DNA of 64,000 bases from Emergomyces orientalis (taxonomy: Eukaryota; Ascomycota; Eurotiomycetes; Onygenales; Ajellomycetaceae): NCBI GenBank assembly GCA_002110485.1, contig MOWL01000023.1, positions 1,612,001-1,676,000 of the forward strand, written 5' to 3'. The translations under genes and the position numbers were made by a program. Shown here one piece after another: positions 37,333-50,176 of this stretch (position 1 is its first letter; each line of letters begins with the position of its first letter). Under the pieces are notes generated by a model that was given only the letters and a program-made list of their open reading frames with translations, was not told where the DNA came from and did not search any database.

Positions 37333-39730
37333 ATGCTCCGGTGCAGAAATGTCTGTGCCCGTAGCACTTTTGTTACGAGACTGGCTGGCTATGGAAGCTC
37401 GATGATGTCTGGCAGACCCCTAGGAGGGCTCCTTGCGAGACATATTACTCAGAATCGAGCCGAATATAGAAGTATTTCCACTTCAAGCTTCGATAAACGT
37501 TGGTCAAGTGGTGGGGAACGGGCACCTAGGTCAAGATCAGACTCCCCTCAGCGTACACCATCTTGGAAGAAGCCCCGTTTCAACAAGCCGGAGTTCAAAC
37601 CAGAAACGAAAGATGAGGAGCTCGTTGAAGCAGATCTCATTGAGGATTCAAGGGTAGGGGCTGACGGGAAACCAAAACCGGAAGAGAAAAGGATATGGAG
37701 GCCTACGGTGTCTAAGAAGGCAATCGACATAGAACTGGAGTGGGCAAGGGATCGGGTTGTTTTGTCAAATCGAGTGACGCAGATACTTAAAAAGGGGGAT
37801 CTCGAGAAAGCGGTTACATTAGTCAGAGCCGCTCAGTCGAGGGGCTACGATTGTATGGTTGCTTGGAACGTGTTATTTGATCATGAGATGAAAAATGATC
37901 GTCCGGTTGCGGCTTTTAAGCTTTATAATGATGTAAGGAGGATCTGTTTCCACTATGTTAAGCCTTGCTGAAAACTAATACCGGGTCCAGATGAAAAAAA
38001 GAGGGCGGAAGCCTAGCACTTACACATATACTATCATGTTTCGAGGACTCGCGCACAGCAGTTCGAAAAAGGCAGTACAGATAGCGCTCTCGATTTACAA
38101 AAGCCTGTGCTTATCTAGCTCCGGAGTTAAACCATCCCTCCTCCACGTCAACGCCGTTTTGGGGGTATGTTCCCGGCATGGTAATATGGATGCACTCTGG
38201 GAGGTGGCGGGCTCGCTTCCTGAACGTGGTCACGGCGCTCCTGACTCCAGAACATTTACCATTATTCTTAATGGCCTTCAAGCGCGCACAGCCAACGAAA
38301 TTAAGACCCTTGATCCTCGCAGCCAAGCAGATGGAATTGCAGAGAAAAAAGCGGCGGTAGTGCGAGAAGGGAAAAGAATATGGGCTGATGTTGTCCGTCG
38401 ATGGAGAACCGGCGAATTTATTGTCGATCAACCCCTTGTATCTGCGATGGGCCATTTGCTTGTTTTTGGTCAACGAAAACGTGATTGTCTCGACGTGTTC
38501 GCTTTGCTGCACCAAACGATGGGTGTTCCAATGCTTGAAGGCGTTGATATGCAGCTTGAAGCACCCATAAGCAGAGAGCAAAAGAAAATTACAGGGCAAG
38601 GGATCCTTAAGGTGGCGGAGGTGCAACAAGAATCTAGTACTGAAAGCCTAGAGCTGGAGAAGGAGTCAACGGGCAATGATGAAATAAACCACGTTTTGAA
38701 GGAGGAACCAATCCAACTATCTGAGGAACCGGAACCGCCGTCCAAAGAACCGGAACTAATATCTGAAGAATCATTACTACCGGCTGAAAAATCTGAACAA
38801 TCCAACGAAGAATCGGAACCGTTGTCGGAAGCTGAAGAGTTTAAAGATTTATTCAATCCTGTAGATCTTTCACAAACCCGTAATAACGCTCCAACGAAGG
38901 CGAAATCCCGCGCTCGTAAAATCACTCTCCCCAGCCCAACTAATGACGAATTATCCTTGGTTTTAGCAGCTTGCCGGACTACGCCAAACGGCATTGCCAT
39001 TGGCCGAGCGTACTGGGAAAACTTCACCTCGGGACCCAATAAACCCACTATAAAGCCAGATACACATTCGTTCCACGAATATTTGCGTCTTCTCCGCGTT
39101 GCTCGATCCAGCACTGAAACTTTTCGAGTCATAAAAGAAATGTTACCTAGAACCGACATGGTTGCGCGCAAAACTTTCGTTATCGCGATAAGCTGTTGCT
39201 CTCGCGATCGAAAGAACCCGCACGTGCTTGAAACAGCAGGCGAGCTAGTCGGACTTATGGATACCGCGCTCCTGCAGCCAGAACCTGAAATTCTGTCGAA
39301 GTACCTGGAGCTTGTTAGGTATTGTATTTCAGAGGAAAGTGTTAAGGAATCCACTCCCGTCCTGGCGCGCATGTCTGACACGAAAACTTCCGATACGGTG
39401 TTTAAGAAGAGAATATCGGATGCCATCGCCGCTCTGCGACCGCACGTGGACAAGCTTATATCACTACTCGCCTATACCACGCTATCTAAACATGGCAAAG
39501 ACGTGGACGAGGATGCCAGAGTCAGGGCTGCATCTGAGAGAGTTGCTGAGGGTTCTTGGCCGTTCTCTCGCCACTATTTGCCTTCCTTCGAGGAATCGGT
39601 TTATATCTTGAAACAGGCCAAACAATTGCATGATCTGGCCCTTAGGGAACAGACGCTCAGCGCAGAGGAGCGAGCGGCCCTGGAAACCGAAAATAAACGC
39701 CTCAAGGCCATTCTCGGCCCGGGGCGGTAG
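37333..39730 (+). CDS. Mitochondrial pentatricopeptide repeat protein
   Basis: This is a probable mitochondrial RNA-binding protein of 779 residues. Two exons (37333-37932 and 37991-39730) join at LYND-MKKRGRKPSTYTYTIMF. The N-terminus is rich in Arg and Ser without acidic residues (MLRCRNVCARSTFVTRLAGY), as expected for a matrix-targeting peptide. Helical PPR-type units follow: GDLEKAVTLVRAAQSRGYD, PSTYTYTIMFRGLAHS, PSLLHVNAVLGVCSRHG, DSRTFTIILNGL and later KPDTHSFHEYLRLLRVA. A Glu/Pro/Ser-rich insert (about 38694-38850, repeated SEEPEPPSKEPE-like units) divides the repeats. The C-terminus is a coiled-coil-like EERAALETENKRL. It may act in mitochondrial mRNA or intron processing, like CCM1-type proteins, but I cannot name an ortholog. 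Confidence 0.8.
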
Positions 39731-42700
39731 AGGGAAGCATTTATCTGAGAAAATGGGTCTCATTTCCTAGCCGTTGCACGGAATGGTTTACATGATTTTC
39801 TTGTTCTCTTGCTGCGGATTTGCAATTTCAATTTTGCGAGGCAATAATTGCTCATATTTCGCCCCTACCATCGAATGCCGTGTTTCGTGATGGCTGGCAT
39901 CTCTTGGCTGATTTACTTCCGTTTGGTTGCCTTGTCTGTGGTTTTGGGTCCGTGCTTTGTCTCTGATTGTCCTTGCCATGTCATGGGCCACTATCCCATT
40001 CGCGTCTTTGGACCATGTATTCATCTTGTACTATATACACGTTAAATCCCCTTTTCTGCTTTTTATTTATTCATGACACCCCGCCTGTTGTGTTCTTTGG
40101 GTATGTATATTCTTTGGGTATGTTTCTGTACAATATACACAGGTTATGGTGTGATGTTCTTTTATTTTGGTATCTAGGACAATTTCGGGAACCTGAGGCT
40201 GGCGTCTTCCGTTTTTCGCTGTGATAGAACTGCCCTTTAGGGGCACTTGGGGTCAATAATATACAGCGCGCTCTCCCGTGTATGCCTTGAATTATAGAAG
40301 AAAAGAGATGCCAAATTTTGACTGATATTTCAAGTTTTGAACTATGTGTATAGTTTAAGATATAATATTCTTAGAGAAAGCTAATAGCAAATCAAAAATG
40401 AAATAGGAGAGAAAAATATCTTAAAAATGAGTATTAGCCCATCTGATTCCAATATCTCCTCAGTGACAGCGCCTTTTGATGAGCTTCATTTTCCCTTAGC
40501 TTAGGAGGATTTGCCCAGATATTAAAAAAATATGATCTTTGCAATTCTGGCCTCGATAGAAAACGAAAGGCGATGGAGCACCAGTATTAGCCGTAGGTTT
40601 AGTATCTCCAATATATTCCTTTTCTTTTGTGGAGGGGGAGGTTTGGATGGGCCTTCAAACAGGACGATGAAGATGAGGGTATCAATGTATGTATTTCGAA
40701 GATCATGCCGTTATATACCCATATAGGTAGGTATCTACTACCCGAAGACAAGAAATTTAGATATTTCGACGAGCACGATGCAGCGTGGTACTATACATGG
40801 GTTGACAGGGTAAAATGCACGTCAAATAAATTTTTTTTAAAAAGGAGAAATAGAATGAAAATAAACACAGAACAAAGAAAAGAAAGCATGAAAATCAGGT
40901 AGGGAAGAGGGGCGAAACCCGTGTGATAGGCAAAATTATAACGCATTGTACGGACGCCTCTGGGTTCTCCTGTTGCGAAGGGTCTTTGTTAAAAAAAAAG
41001 AATCAAAGGATCATTTGGTTCGTACATATATTACGCGTCCATTATGATAGATGTGATATCAATATACTTTTTTGCACGTTGAGGACGCACAATCCGCGAT
41101 TCGATCTCGTAACCGCCAATCGGCAAGAAGATAACGACCCGCATGGGGAATAGATAGGCAGTAAGGGATTGTTTCAACAAGATACAAGCTACAGGGACGA
41201 AATACCGATGCGTATCCATTATCCAATATTTCGTTCCGTTGACGCCTTCGAGGTCCGTCATCGTTTTCGGATAGGCTTGTGTTCAATTTTGCTCATAACT
41301 GGCATGACATGTCCATGGATGCAGCAGCAGAATTACACAAATACCAAGCCACTCACAAGATTCATCAATGTATCACTCTGTAAAAAAAAGCAATGCATCC
41401 AGTGGAGTGTATCAAGTCTTGTACCTCAACATGGGTTCGCACAAGATTCGAGAGTTCTGCGTGTTTATTGCTCGAGATGGTCAGCAATTTTGATGGAGGG
41501 ACGTGGAATGAACAACTTTGTTTTGCATTGAAAACCTCAAGTTATTCACTTCGTGTTGACAGCTTAACGACGAAAAATAAGTTTTCACGAGATGAAAGTT
41601 GTTGGATCAAAGCTGTGTCTGATTAAATAACTCAGCGACGCCAAGGAAGCTAATGGAGGGATTAAAAGAAGTTGTGTTGGAATAGATCCAAACTTTCCCC
41701 TATTGTAAGCTATGGAAGGAGTTTGGGATATTGGGATGAAATGGCAGAACACGCAAAGAGTGTATCAGAAATGGTTATGTAGTGGTAGGAAACGAAGACA
41801 TTTTGACATTGGGGATAAGACAAATCATTAATAAAATCAGTGGATGTCAGGGTTCCATCTAGCTTCAAGTGGTCGGGTAGCATCGAAGTAGCCTTATTGA
41901 TGGACGATTAGTTATATCTCGGGGTTGAAATACCAAGCCTTCACATGTGAAGGTTACATAGCAGAGAGCTAGGTATGTCTGCCTAAATGAGTTTGAGTCC
42001 TTGATGTTTTCTTATTGGGTTCAAGGGACTGTTTGTATCCTGAAGAGAGAGGGAAAAAAAGAGTATAAATAATTTTTTCTTTAAGGGTAGAGAATATTCC
42101 TGCGGGATTTTTTTTCCGAGAGTTTTAAATTTTTATTTTTTGTTCTAGTTTTTAGGAATTAGCGCAATGATTCAGATAATTGACGTTGGGATTACGTCAG
42201 TTTGAATATATGTTATTCCCTTTCGTTTTTTTCTGGTGAAGCTCAAGATATCAGGAGCAATTGAAGGGCTCATTAGGCGATTGCATCCTCTAATCCCTGT
42301 CGAGCTTTATATATGTGCGGCAAAACAATTGAATTTGAAAATTCCTCTCTAGCAGAAGCTATATTATCGTCCTTGGGTTGTTTCAAACCCAGATGGGCAA
42401 TCTAGGGCAAGTTTCGCTCCCATGGAATCCCTTTTAGAATGCTGCCATTATTCAGTAATAGGAATGGATATTCGTCGCTACCATAAAAATATTGAAAACT
42501 TTGGTATCTGCATAAGCCGGAGTCGATACATTCTCTAGTATTTGACAAATATGTTGGGCAGCAGTTGGGCTCGTGGTGATGCATTTCTTCCAAGCAAAGA
42601 CCCTGTTGACCACCCCTGGAGTGCGGGAGGTCTATAGAGGTAGGGGGCGGACAAAAGCGTGCCCGTGCCAGCGAGAGAGAGAGAATAAAGAAGGCATGTT

Positions 42701-43681
42701 GACGGGTTTGTCTCTCGCAGCCAAATGGTCGTGACAGGAAAATACACCTTTAATTGGCCAGGTTTTTTTCTTCAATATTGCGATGTTCATTTTCATATCT
42801 TGTCAATGGTTATAAGAAACGAGGTCCACTCTATTCTTGTCGTCGATATAATAAGACAGAACATTGATTCGGACAAAATAATAAATGCAGTTAAATGAAT
42901 TTGCAATTCCCTAGTCATGATTTCTGTCGGTTGGTCTGTGATAGCGTAACGCCACATCCATCGAGCCCGAGGACCCTGGTCAGTTTGTTCCGTCATCAGT
43001 CAACTAGGCTGGATCTGAGACGAGGCTTTCCGGCCCCGGGCATCCTATTTGCAAACGGAACGATTGACGACGTGTTCAACGGTTCGCAGTTCCAGTTCAA
43101 GGCGACCTGGCCAGGGGCCAGAGAGAAACATAACTCCTTGGAAGAAAGATGTTGATCTGATGAGCATCTCCCGCATTGCAAGAAGCAAGGAGTAGGGTTG
43201 AAGTTGAAGCCGAGAGAAGTCGAGATCAAGAGCAATGAGAAGATAAGAGAATCGGCTTAGCAAGTTATTCGCAGGCCACAGCCCCAGCCGACTAAACCGG
43301 TTATGGGAAACAACTAGGCCGCCGGTGACGTCTTTGCTGAATACTTGGTGGGGACTTGCCAGGTACCCCTCTCGCCATACGACAATTGGTCAGCCTCGGT
43401 GTATCTCCCGCGTACTAAATATTCTGACGGGCTCTTGAATCTTTCGGATGCGCCAATGAACAGCAGTCAATTGAGTCAATTGAAGCCCCACGCCAGGGAG
43501 TTGGCCGCATGCGTCCACTCGAAGTGCACGATTATTCCCTGTGACGATTGTTTCTCCAGTTCTCTAGCCAGTTCTATGGGCTCACAATTTCACAATAGTC
43601 CAGAACTAGGTCCATTGGCGCCTGTGCTACCTAGATAGTTACTCGTTTCACTTCTTGTTGTTGTCATATTTGTAGGTTGTG

Positions 43682-43699
43682 AAAAAAAAAAAAAAAAAA
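43682..43699. repeat. Poly(A) run, 18 nt
   Basis: This is an uninterrupted A run about 365 bp upstream of the mannitol-1-phosphate dehydrogenase start. Confidence 0.95.
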
Positions 43700-43769
43700 G
43701 GGCTGAAAATTGCTGTTAAAAACCCCGCCAAACCGCGCTCAGACAACACACAGTCCCTCCGGTGTGTGC

Positions 43770-43790
43770 CCAATCTGGAAATCATAAATA
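43770..43790 (+). promoter_or_regulatory. Probable core promoter of mpdA (CCAAT and TATA-like)
   Basis: CCAAT (43770-43774) is followed by CATAAATA (43783-43790). From there about 270 nt of pyrimidine-rich leader lead to the start codon. The match is by motif only. Confidence 0.4.
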
Positions 43791-44063
43791 GAGCACGACA
43801 TCCTCTCTTTGTTCTCAGCCAGTATTCTTCCCTTTCTGCCCCCTCTTCAATCAATTCACTCTAGATCACTCACTCTCCTCTCCTCGCTCTATCTTCTCTG
43901 CCTCATCCCTCTTTGTCGTCTCTAGCAACGTCTGCCTGCATCTCTCTGTTTAATCGGGTTGTTAGATATCTAGATATAGCTTCACCCCCTCTCCCCTTAT
44001 AATACCTACTCTGCCAGAAAATCACAAATACAATAAACACATATCAGACCACCTCCCGCAAAA

Positions 44064-45230
44064 ATGGGAAAGAAAGCCGTTCATTTTGGTGGCGGCAACA
44101 TTGGCCGTGGTTTTGTGGCTGAGTTCCTCCACGAGTCCGGATATGAAGTCGTCTTCGTTGATGTGATGGACAGTGTTATCGACTCCCTCCAAAAAAACCC
44201 ATCCTACACCGTCACCGAGATCAGCGAAGAAGGAGAACAGAAGAAAGTCATCACCAACTACCGTGCCATAAACTCCAAACACAACCTCGACGACGTCATC
44301 AAGGAGATATCTACGGCTGATGTCGTCACCTGCGCAGTTGGTCCCAACATCCTGAAGTTCGTCGCCCCACCCATCGCCAAGGGCATCGACGCTCGAACTG
44401 TGTCCAAACCACTAGCTGTCATTGCCTGCGAAAACGCAATTGGGGCCACAGACACTCTTCATGGTTTCATCAAGGAGAATACCGACGAATCCCGTCGTGC
44501 ATCGCTTTACAATCGTGCCCAGTTCGCCAACTCCGCCATCGACCGCATCGTGCCCACCCAGGACCCTGATTCCGGCCTCAACGTCAAAATCGAGAAATTC
44601 TACGAGTGGGTCGTGGAGCAAACCCCTTTCGGTGACGTCGGGCATCCAGATATCAAAGCTATCCACTGGGTGGATCATCTAGAACCTTACATTGAGCGCA
44701 AGTTGTTTACTGTCAACACCGGACACGCAACGGCGGCCTACTACGGTTACACGGCCGGGAAGAAGACGATCAAGGACGCTCTGAACGACGAAAGGATCCG
44801 CAGCGAAGTCAATGCAGCGTTAGCCGAAACCTCAAAACTTATCGTGGAGAAACACGGCATTCCCCCGCAGGAGCAAGCTGAATACGTCAGCACGATCATC
44901 ACCCGTATCTCCAACCCTTACCTCGAAGATATCGTGCAGCGCGTTGGCCGTGCTCCGCTCCGCAAACTATCTCGCAAGGAACGCTTCATCGGTCCAGCTG
45001 CGCAGCTCGCTGAGCGGGGGCAAACTGTCGACGCGTTGATGGGAGCCGTTGAGCAAGCGTTGAAGTTCCAGAATGTACCGGATGACGAGGAGAGTTTTGA
45101 GCTCTTCAATATCCTAAAGGACATGTCTGCCGCGGACGCGACTACTAAACTTACGGGGCTGGAGAAGGATCATCCGCTATATCCCCGCGTGCTGGAGAAA
45201 GTCACCAAGGTCCAAAAGGAAACGAAATAG
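44064..45230 (+). CDS. mpdA: Mannitol-1-phosphate 5-dehydrogenase
   Basis: This cytosolic NAD-dependent enzyme interconverts fructose 6-phosphate and mannitol 1-phosphate, the first step of mannitol formation in fungi. It is a single exon of 388 residues, the standard fungal length. The N-terminal Rossmann motif is [18 protein letters not shown]. Further family blocks are [53 protein letters not shown] and [16 protein letters not shown]. The start is fixed by the MGKKAVHFG consensus. Mannitol metabolism is commonly tied to spore carbon storage and stress. No gene of the pathway adjoins it here. Confidence 0.97.
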   Translation: MGKKAVHFGGGNIGRGFVAEFLHESGYEVVFVDVMDSVIDSLQKNPSYTVTEISEEGEQKKVITNYRAINSKHNLDDVIKEISTADVVTCAVGPNILKFVAPPIAKGIDARTVSKPLAVIACENAIGATDTLHGFIKENTDESRRASLYNRAQFANSAIDRIVPTQDPDSGLNVKIEKFYEWVVEQTPFGDVGHPDIKAIHWVDHLEPYIERKLFTVNTGHATAAYYGYTAGKKTIKDALNDERIRSEVNAALAETSKLIVEKHGIPPQEQAEYVSTIITRISNPYLEDIVQRVGRAPLRKLSRKERFIGPAAQLAERGQTVDALMGAVEQALKFQNVPDDEESFELFNILKDMSAADATTKLTGLEKDHPLYPRVLEKVTKVQKETK

Positions 45231-48200
45231 AGTTTTTTATTTCTTTTTTCTTCTTCCTTTTCGTTCAGACGCGGTTTTTACGGTTTTTACATTTATGTTT
45301 CCCCTATTCTCATTCCACGATCGATTTCCCCAGACCCCATTGCGTGCGAGATCAACGATGGAAATATGAAAACAGTGCTTATTGGAATCGAGCTACAACA
45401 GTGTTATCTATTAGGGAAGGGTGTTCTTTTTCGGAAACAATGATAGGGCAGGAAATAGGAGCACTGGGAGCGAAATGGATTTCTTTTTATTTTTTCTTTT
45501 ACATTTTGCTAGATTTTTAGCATTGCATTGACAAAATAGCTACAGTAATAAACATGAATGAATGAATTTTTTTTTCTTCTATTTCTGCCTTTCCCCCCAA
45601 CTACAGAATCTCATCTTAGCTATGTTTCCCCCCTGCTTCTGCATTGTATGTGTTACTAGAAACAGCAACAGCGCAAGGGGTGCTTTCTGGGAGAAAATAA
45701 ACGATAATGTATGTATATGCCATTTTCGACACATAAACCATCGAGCCTGTTAGTGAGACATCTCATGTTGAGGCAAAGCAATCTCTAAAATACGCGACAC
45801 ATCTGACCTACCCAAGGGATGAAGGGGCCCATGGATTTCATATGTCTTGATGCCTCCCCATTCTCTAATTAGGTATTTCTTCCATTCCGGAGGCATTAGG
45901 ACCTCTGCGATTATATGCTGACAATCGAAAGTGCAGCGGAAGGTAGGTTCACCTCTTCAGAACCTATTGCTTGTTGCATTGTCACAGTTCCGTCTTTCGG
46001 TAGAAAAGGAGCATAAGTTGGGAGGAAAGCGATGAAAATGCTTTAAAAATACGTTCGGAGTATAGACATGAGGGATTTCCCGGACATTATTTAAAATCCA
46101 GTTTAGCTAAGCACGGGTTTTTATTTTGTTTTAATGCTGATTTTTGGAGTTTGATACGTCCCTGTAGCGTACAACGCACATCTGAACTTTCCAAATTGCC
46201 TATGGATCCAGTTTCCGGCCATTATTCCGTTTGAAGGGGGTCGTTGATATTTTCAATGTAAATTCTGGGCGCGTCTAATTTGCAGGAAAGCATCTAGATA
46301 GCAGCTCCCAAGCTTTGCTAATGTTCGTCAACGAGGCCTATTTAAACATTTTAAATACCTTCTTTGAATTGAACTTATTCTTATTACATCTGTACAGATT
46401 CTTCATTATCATTTAGCTTCATATAAACTGCATATATACCTCATATGCTCATCTCAACGAAAGATTGATATTCGCACAGCCACACACAACTAGTAACTAG
46501 TTAGATGATGTCAACTGTGGCTTCGGGCTATTCAAGTTGGAAAAACCGGATTCCCCGCCTCCCCCCATTTTGAAAAAAATTCATTCATTCTCTATTTTAA
46601 ACTGGTTGATGAGATGTTGGAAGCCAATTACTCAATAGTGTCTTCATATGGATCAGAGTAGTTGCAAAATAGATAAAATATGCCTTAATTATGTGCATGT
46701 GCTGTAGATCCTCAGATTTCTTCCTTTTCTTTTCCCTGTTGTCCTGTTCATTTTCAGTATTACGTCTAGAAACGCCAACTGGTCAGGGATACAGTAGTCC
46801 ATAATCAGGGGCCCGATATCAATTAATCCTCTCACCTTTCAGCTGCATTAGTTGTCAGCCAGAGAGCATGATGAGGTGGGGAAGAGGAGGCCTAGAGTGC
46901 CTTGCTGCCAAGGGCATCTTTATATACTACTTTAAAGGACCATACCCCTCATTCTCGGCCCCTTGAAAATGGAACATTGGGATGGTTTAACACCACGACT
47001 TCACGAGTGGGATTATTTCTAATAATGATTCAAGAAGGGTCTAGAAGTGCTCCCGTACAGTAGTACTGGAGAAAAGGATACCCACAATTGTGGCTGAATA
47101 AAAAAGAATACGTCTCTCATGAGGTTTTCTGTGGAGGTTGATTTTGATGGGTTGTTGTTGGCAGCGCCCGCCGCGATAAGCTGAGGGGTATTAATGAGTG
47201 CGGGGCAAAAATTCCTTATCTATCAGACAGCAGGACTGAGAGCTTTTATGCCCTTTTTTTTTCTTCATTTCGTCTGGAATGGGAATACCTCTCATATGGA
47301 TGATACTTGCAAAGAATTGATCGGTGGGTCTGAATAATTACCAGCAATGTATGGAACAATGGAATTGAAAGCTGGCAGCTGGCTGGACTCATATGTGATA
47401 TAGACAAGAAAGGGGCAACTGCTCGCATGCACTTTTCTTTTTTATTGTTTTTCTTTTGGCAGGGCTGTTTTCTGGATTTCCAGTTGAAAGAATGGCTCCA
47501 ACGCCACCAGTTTGCATATTTCCACAAAGCATATGGTTGAGTGTGGTAGTGGATCTTTTACATCATGATAGTTTGCCAGATTTAGAAATCTTGGATATGC
47601 GGAGAAGACAGAGAGGAGCATGAAATATAATATACATCCTGACCTGGACGGGTTTGCCGTTTATCCGATCCAAAACTGAGGAGTATGATGGTGCATAAAC
47701 TGAAATAAGATAGAAGTAGAATTACCATTTCAACTGCCTGGCATCCTCCATCCTCCATCCTGCATCCTCTTGTATATGCTGCGGCTAAACGGCAGGAAAG
47801 AGTGTGACGGGGCCTGCATAAGCCAATCTGTGTGTATGTTGCACTGTACATGTACCTTGGCTTGTCGGTGGTTGTCCACATCCAATACGCGGTATATCAA
47901 TCGACTTAGATCCCCCCGCCTTTTGCCTTTTTATTCTGGACTCTGCGCCTCTTCTTTCTTCTCTGCCATCTTTCTTCCTCTCCCTCGTTGATAGACAGAA
48001 CCCTCGCACCAAAGGGACTACTGAGCAGAGCAGGAACCAGTAGAAAATATCAACCCTCACTGTTTCTTTGAACCCCTCCCCTCCCACCAGACCTGGCCAA
48101 AAAACATCACAATTCGCCACCCGCTTGAGCATTTGGACACAATACACCTTTGCCATTCGCATGGTGGAAGATAATTTATAACCACCAACTATACCTAGTC

Positions 48201-48447
48201 GATATTACTTTTGGCTGCGAAACAGGAATCATCACTGTTTATGTACCTTTTCTATGTCGAACTCTGTGTTCGCCACAACACCCACACACGCACACGACCA
48301 AGTTGTTGTTTCTGGTTAGGAGGTGAAATCTGAGGACGTCCAAATTTCTTCCGGCTCTAGAAGTTTATACGAGGCAATTTTCTAAATAGATATTCTATTT
48401 TTGCCTTGCCAACTAATTTTACAAGATAGCCAGCCGGAACTCACGGC
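45231..48447. other. Spacer, 3.2 kb
   Basis: No supported gene lies here. The left part is a T-rich 3' region. A four-copy 7-bp tandem repeat (CATCCTC) lies at 47742-47769. The last 400 bp precede the PPxY gene and contain upstream ATGs (near 48160, 48240 and 48254), so the leader may have short uORFs. No RNA gene was recognised. Confidence 0.5.
47742..47769. repeat. CATCCTC tandem repeat, four copies
   Basis: Four consecutive 7-mers are present, the third with one change (CATCCTG). Confidence 0.9.
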
Positions 48448-49875
48448 ATGGCTTTTCATCCTGCTCGATCTTTACTCCATCCATACCCGGAACCACTCCC
48501 CCCTTATACCCCTCGCCCGACTGGCCCATCTGATCCTGAAACCGCCTCTATTCATTCTAATGCCCCTTCTTACGTTTCTGCGGCTCCTTCGTACCATTCT
48601 GGGCCCGGTCCGATAAACAACAGAGGAAGCGAACCTGGTACATTGTTCAATACCAATGCTGCGAGCAGAAACCAGACATCTTCCAATACCCTAAACTCAT
48701 CGTCCGGACTCCTCTCCTCCCAGCAACATGCACCGGGATTCGGGGGCATAGCAGCCAGCTCGTCTTCTTCCAACGATGACCGGCGTCGAACGAGTCACTT
48801 GACAAATTCCCACTTTCATTCTTTTTACAATGTTTCAGACTGGGTTCCTGTAGCGGGAGGGTTGCAGGCACGCCACTATCACAATGTCGCAAAGCGGAGG
48901 GCATCAGAAGCTTCTCAATATGACAATATAGTTAGATATATATGTCCGCCCGTATTTCAGGGGACGTCCGAGGTCGGGAATGTCGTCAGCAATTCCGGTG
49001 CAGCTTCTTCCTCTGCGCGCGCTTCGCCTCCTATAAGGACCGGCATGGCGGGTTATAGTCACAGGGGTTCATCGACTAGCATTTTGGCTAGTTTGCACGA
49101 GGAGAGCGTCGTGCATCCTCGTTCCCAGTCGCCTCAACAGATAACTTCTGGAAATAATGCAGGAACGGAGGCAAGCCAGAGTGACCTTGCTGCTCAACTA
49201 CCCGTATTTCCCCATGAGGATCCAGATCTAGTGGGTGAGGCGGCAGCTGCAATGTTTCGTTCACAACGCCTCTACATCACCTACCAACAGCAAGAGAACC
49301 ATAACGTTGAGGCGCAAACTGTCTCTCCGATCACTGGTCGCCCTCACCAACAGCCCCCAGCGGGCCGTACACATCAGTATAGCTCCCTCATTGGCCCCGC
49401 AGAAGTATCTACTCTCTCCACGGCTCCGCAAGATCAGAACACCAGACCCTCAACTGCCCCCAATGCATCCGTTGCGGTTATTACACAGCCGGAACCTGAC
49501 GTGCTCTCTCAGCAACAACAACGATCACAACAACCCGATAACCAAACGACAACTGGAAGAAGAACCGGAACCAGCCAATACCGATCCACCACTACTACCA
49601 CATCTGCCGCCACTCGATTTCTCGACGACGACCCGCTCTGCTGTCAGGAATCAAAGACCTGGGACTTCATGCTCACGCAAATGGCAGATTGGGAGGATCG
49701 CGAACCCAGCTGGAAGAAGTTCAAAGATGACATGGATAAGAAACTGAATTCTGGTAAGTTGGGGCTTGGGTGGGGGTCCTGGTCGCTTTCTACGGGTGGG
49801 AAGGGGAAGTTGAAGAAGGCGTCGCATTTCGGGCATGAGAAGAAATGGAAGAGGAAGGTTGGGTTGGCTTCGTGA
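48448..49875 (+). CDS. Disordered fungal protein with N-terminal PPxY motif
   Basis: This single open frame of 475 residues belongs to no family whose function I know. The N-terminus has the PY motif LPPYTPRP and then DPETASIHSNAPSYVSAAPS, a Ser/Pro block of the kind seen in conserved Eurotiomycete proteins. PPxY motifs bind WW domains such as those of Nedd4/Rsp5 ubiquitin ligases, so a ligase adaptor or substrate is possible. The middle is Ser/Gln/Thr-rich with a short better-ordered block (YNVSDWVPVAGGLQARHYH). The C-terminus TWDFMLTQMADWEDREPSWK is followed by a basic Lys/Gly tail. A consensus donor GTAAGT at about 49754 raises the chance of a different 3' exon, but the G-rich sequence after it does not look like a fungal intron. 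Confidence 0.65.
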   Translation: MAFHPARSLLHPYPEPLPPYTPRPTGPSDPETASIHSNAPSYVSAAPSYHSGPGPINNRGSEPGTLFNTNAASRNQTSSNTLNSSSGLLSSQQHAPGFGGIAASSSSSNDDRRRTSHLTNSHFHSFYNVSDWVPVAGGLQARHYHNVAKRRASEASQYDNIVRYICPPVFQGTSEVGNVVSNSGAASSSARASPPIRTGMAGYSHRGSSTSILASLHEESVVHPRSQSPQQITSGNNAGTEASQSDLAAQLPVFPHEDPDLVGEAAAAMFRSQRLYITYQQQENHNVEAQTVSPITGRPHQQPPAGRTHQYSSLIGPAEVSTLSTAPQDQNTRPSTAPNASVAVITQPEPDVLSQQQQRSQQPDNQTTTGRRTGTSQYRSTTTTTSAATRFLDDDPLCCQESKTWDFMLTQMADWEDREPSWKKFKDDMDKKLNSGKLGLGWGSWSLSTGGKGKLKKASHFGHEKKWKRKVGLAS

Positions 49876-50141
49876 AATTGGGTTGATGCGATTGATGGGG
49901 GAATGGGTGATGGGCATGGAGGAGAGAAGTAAAAGATATTAGGGTTATGATACCTATATGGACGTGAGACCTGCGGATGGTTTTCTTGTTGGATATCTCC
50001 ATCGACTTTTCTTTCCTTTCTTGACCATCATTATCATCTTTTTTTTTCATTTGTCTTTTTCCCTGAGGGGAGGGAAAAAAGCATTTGATAAAAGGCATAT
50101 TCGCCGCATAGCGACTGGTTAAACTAGCCATGGTGGTATAG

Positions 50142-50176
50142 TTTTTCTTTTCTTTTCTTTTCTTTTTTTTCTTTTT
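50142..50176. repeat. (TTTTC)n pyrimidine repeat
   Basis: About five TTTTC/TTTCT units run into a T-rich tract. Confidence 0.85.

Larger units (their letters stand above)
39731..44063. other. Spacer, 4.3 kb, with mpdA promoter at right end
   Basis: No supported gene lies here. A 14-nt direct repeat (TTCTTTGGGTATGT at about 40093 and 40110) lies in the PPR 3' region. An 18-nt A run is at 43682-43699. The last 300 bp look like a promoter: CCAAT at 43770-43774, a TATA-like CATAAATA at 43783-43790 and pyrimidine-rich leader sequence to the ATG at 44064, with CCCCT (possible stress elements) near 43985. The longest frame (41169-41531, 120 codons) has no recognisable similarity. Confidence 0.5.

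Noticed and set aside
41080..41120. GATTCGATCTC resembling a tRNA T-loop
   Set aside because: No A-box at the proper distance and no cloverleaf pairing.
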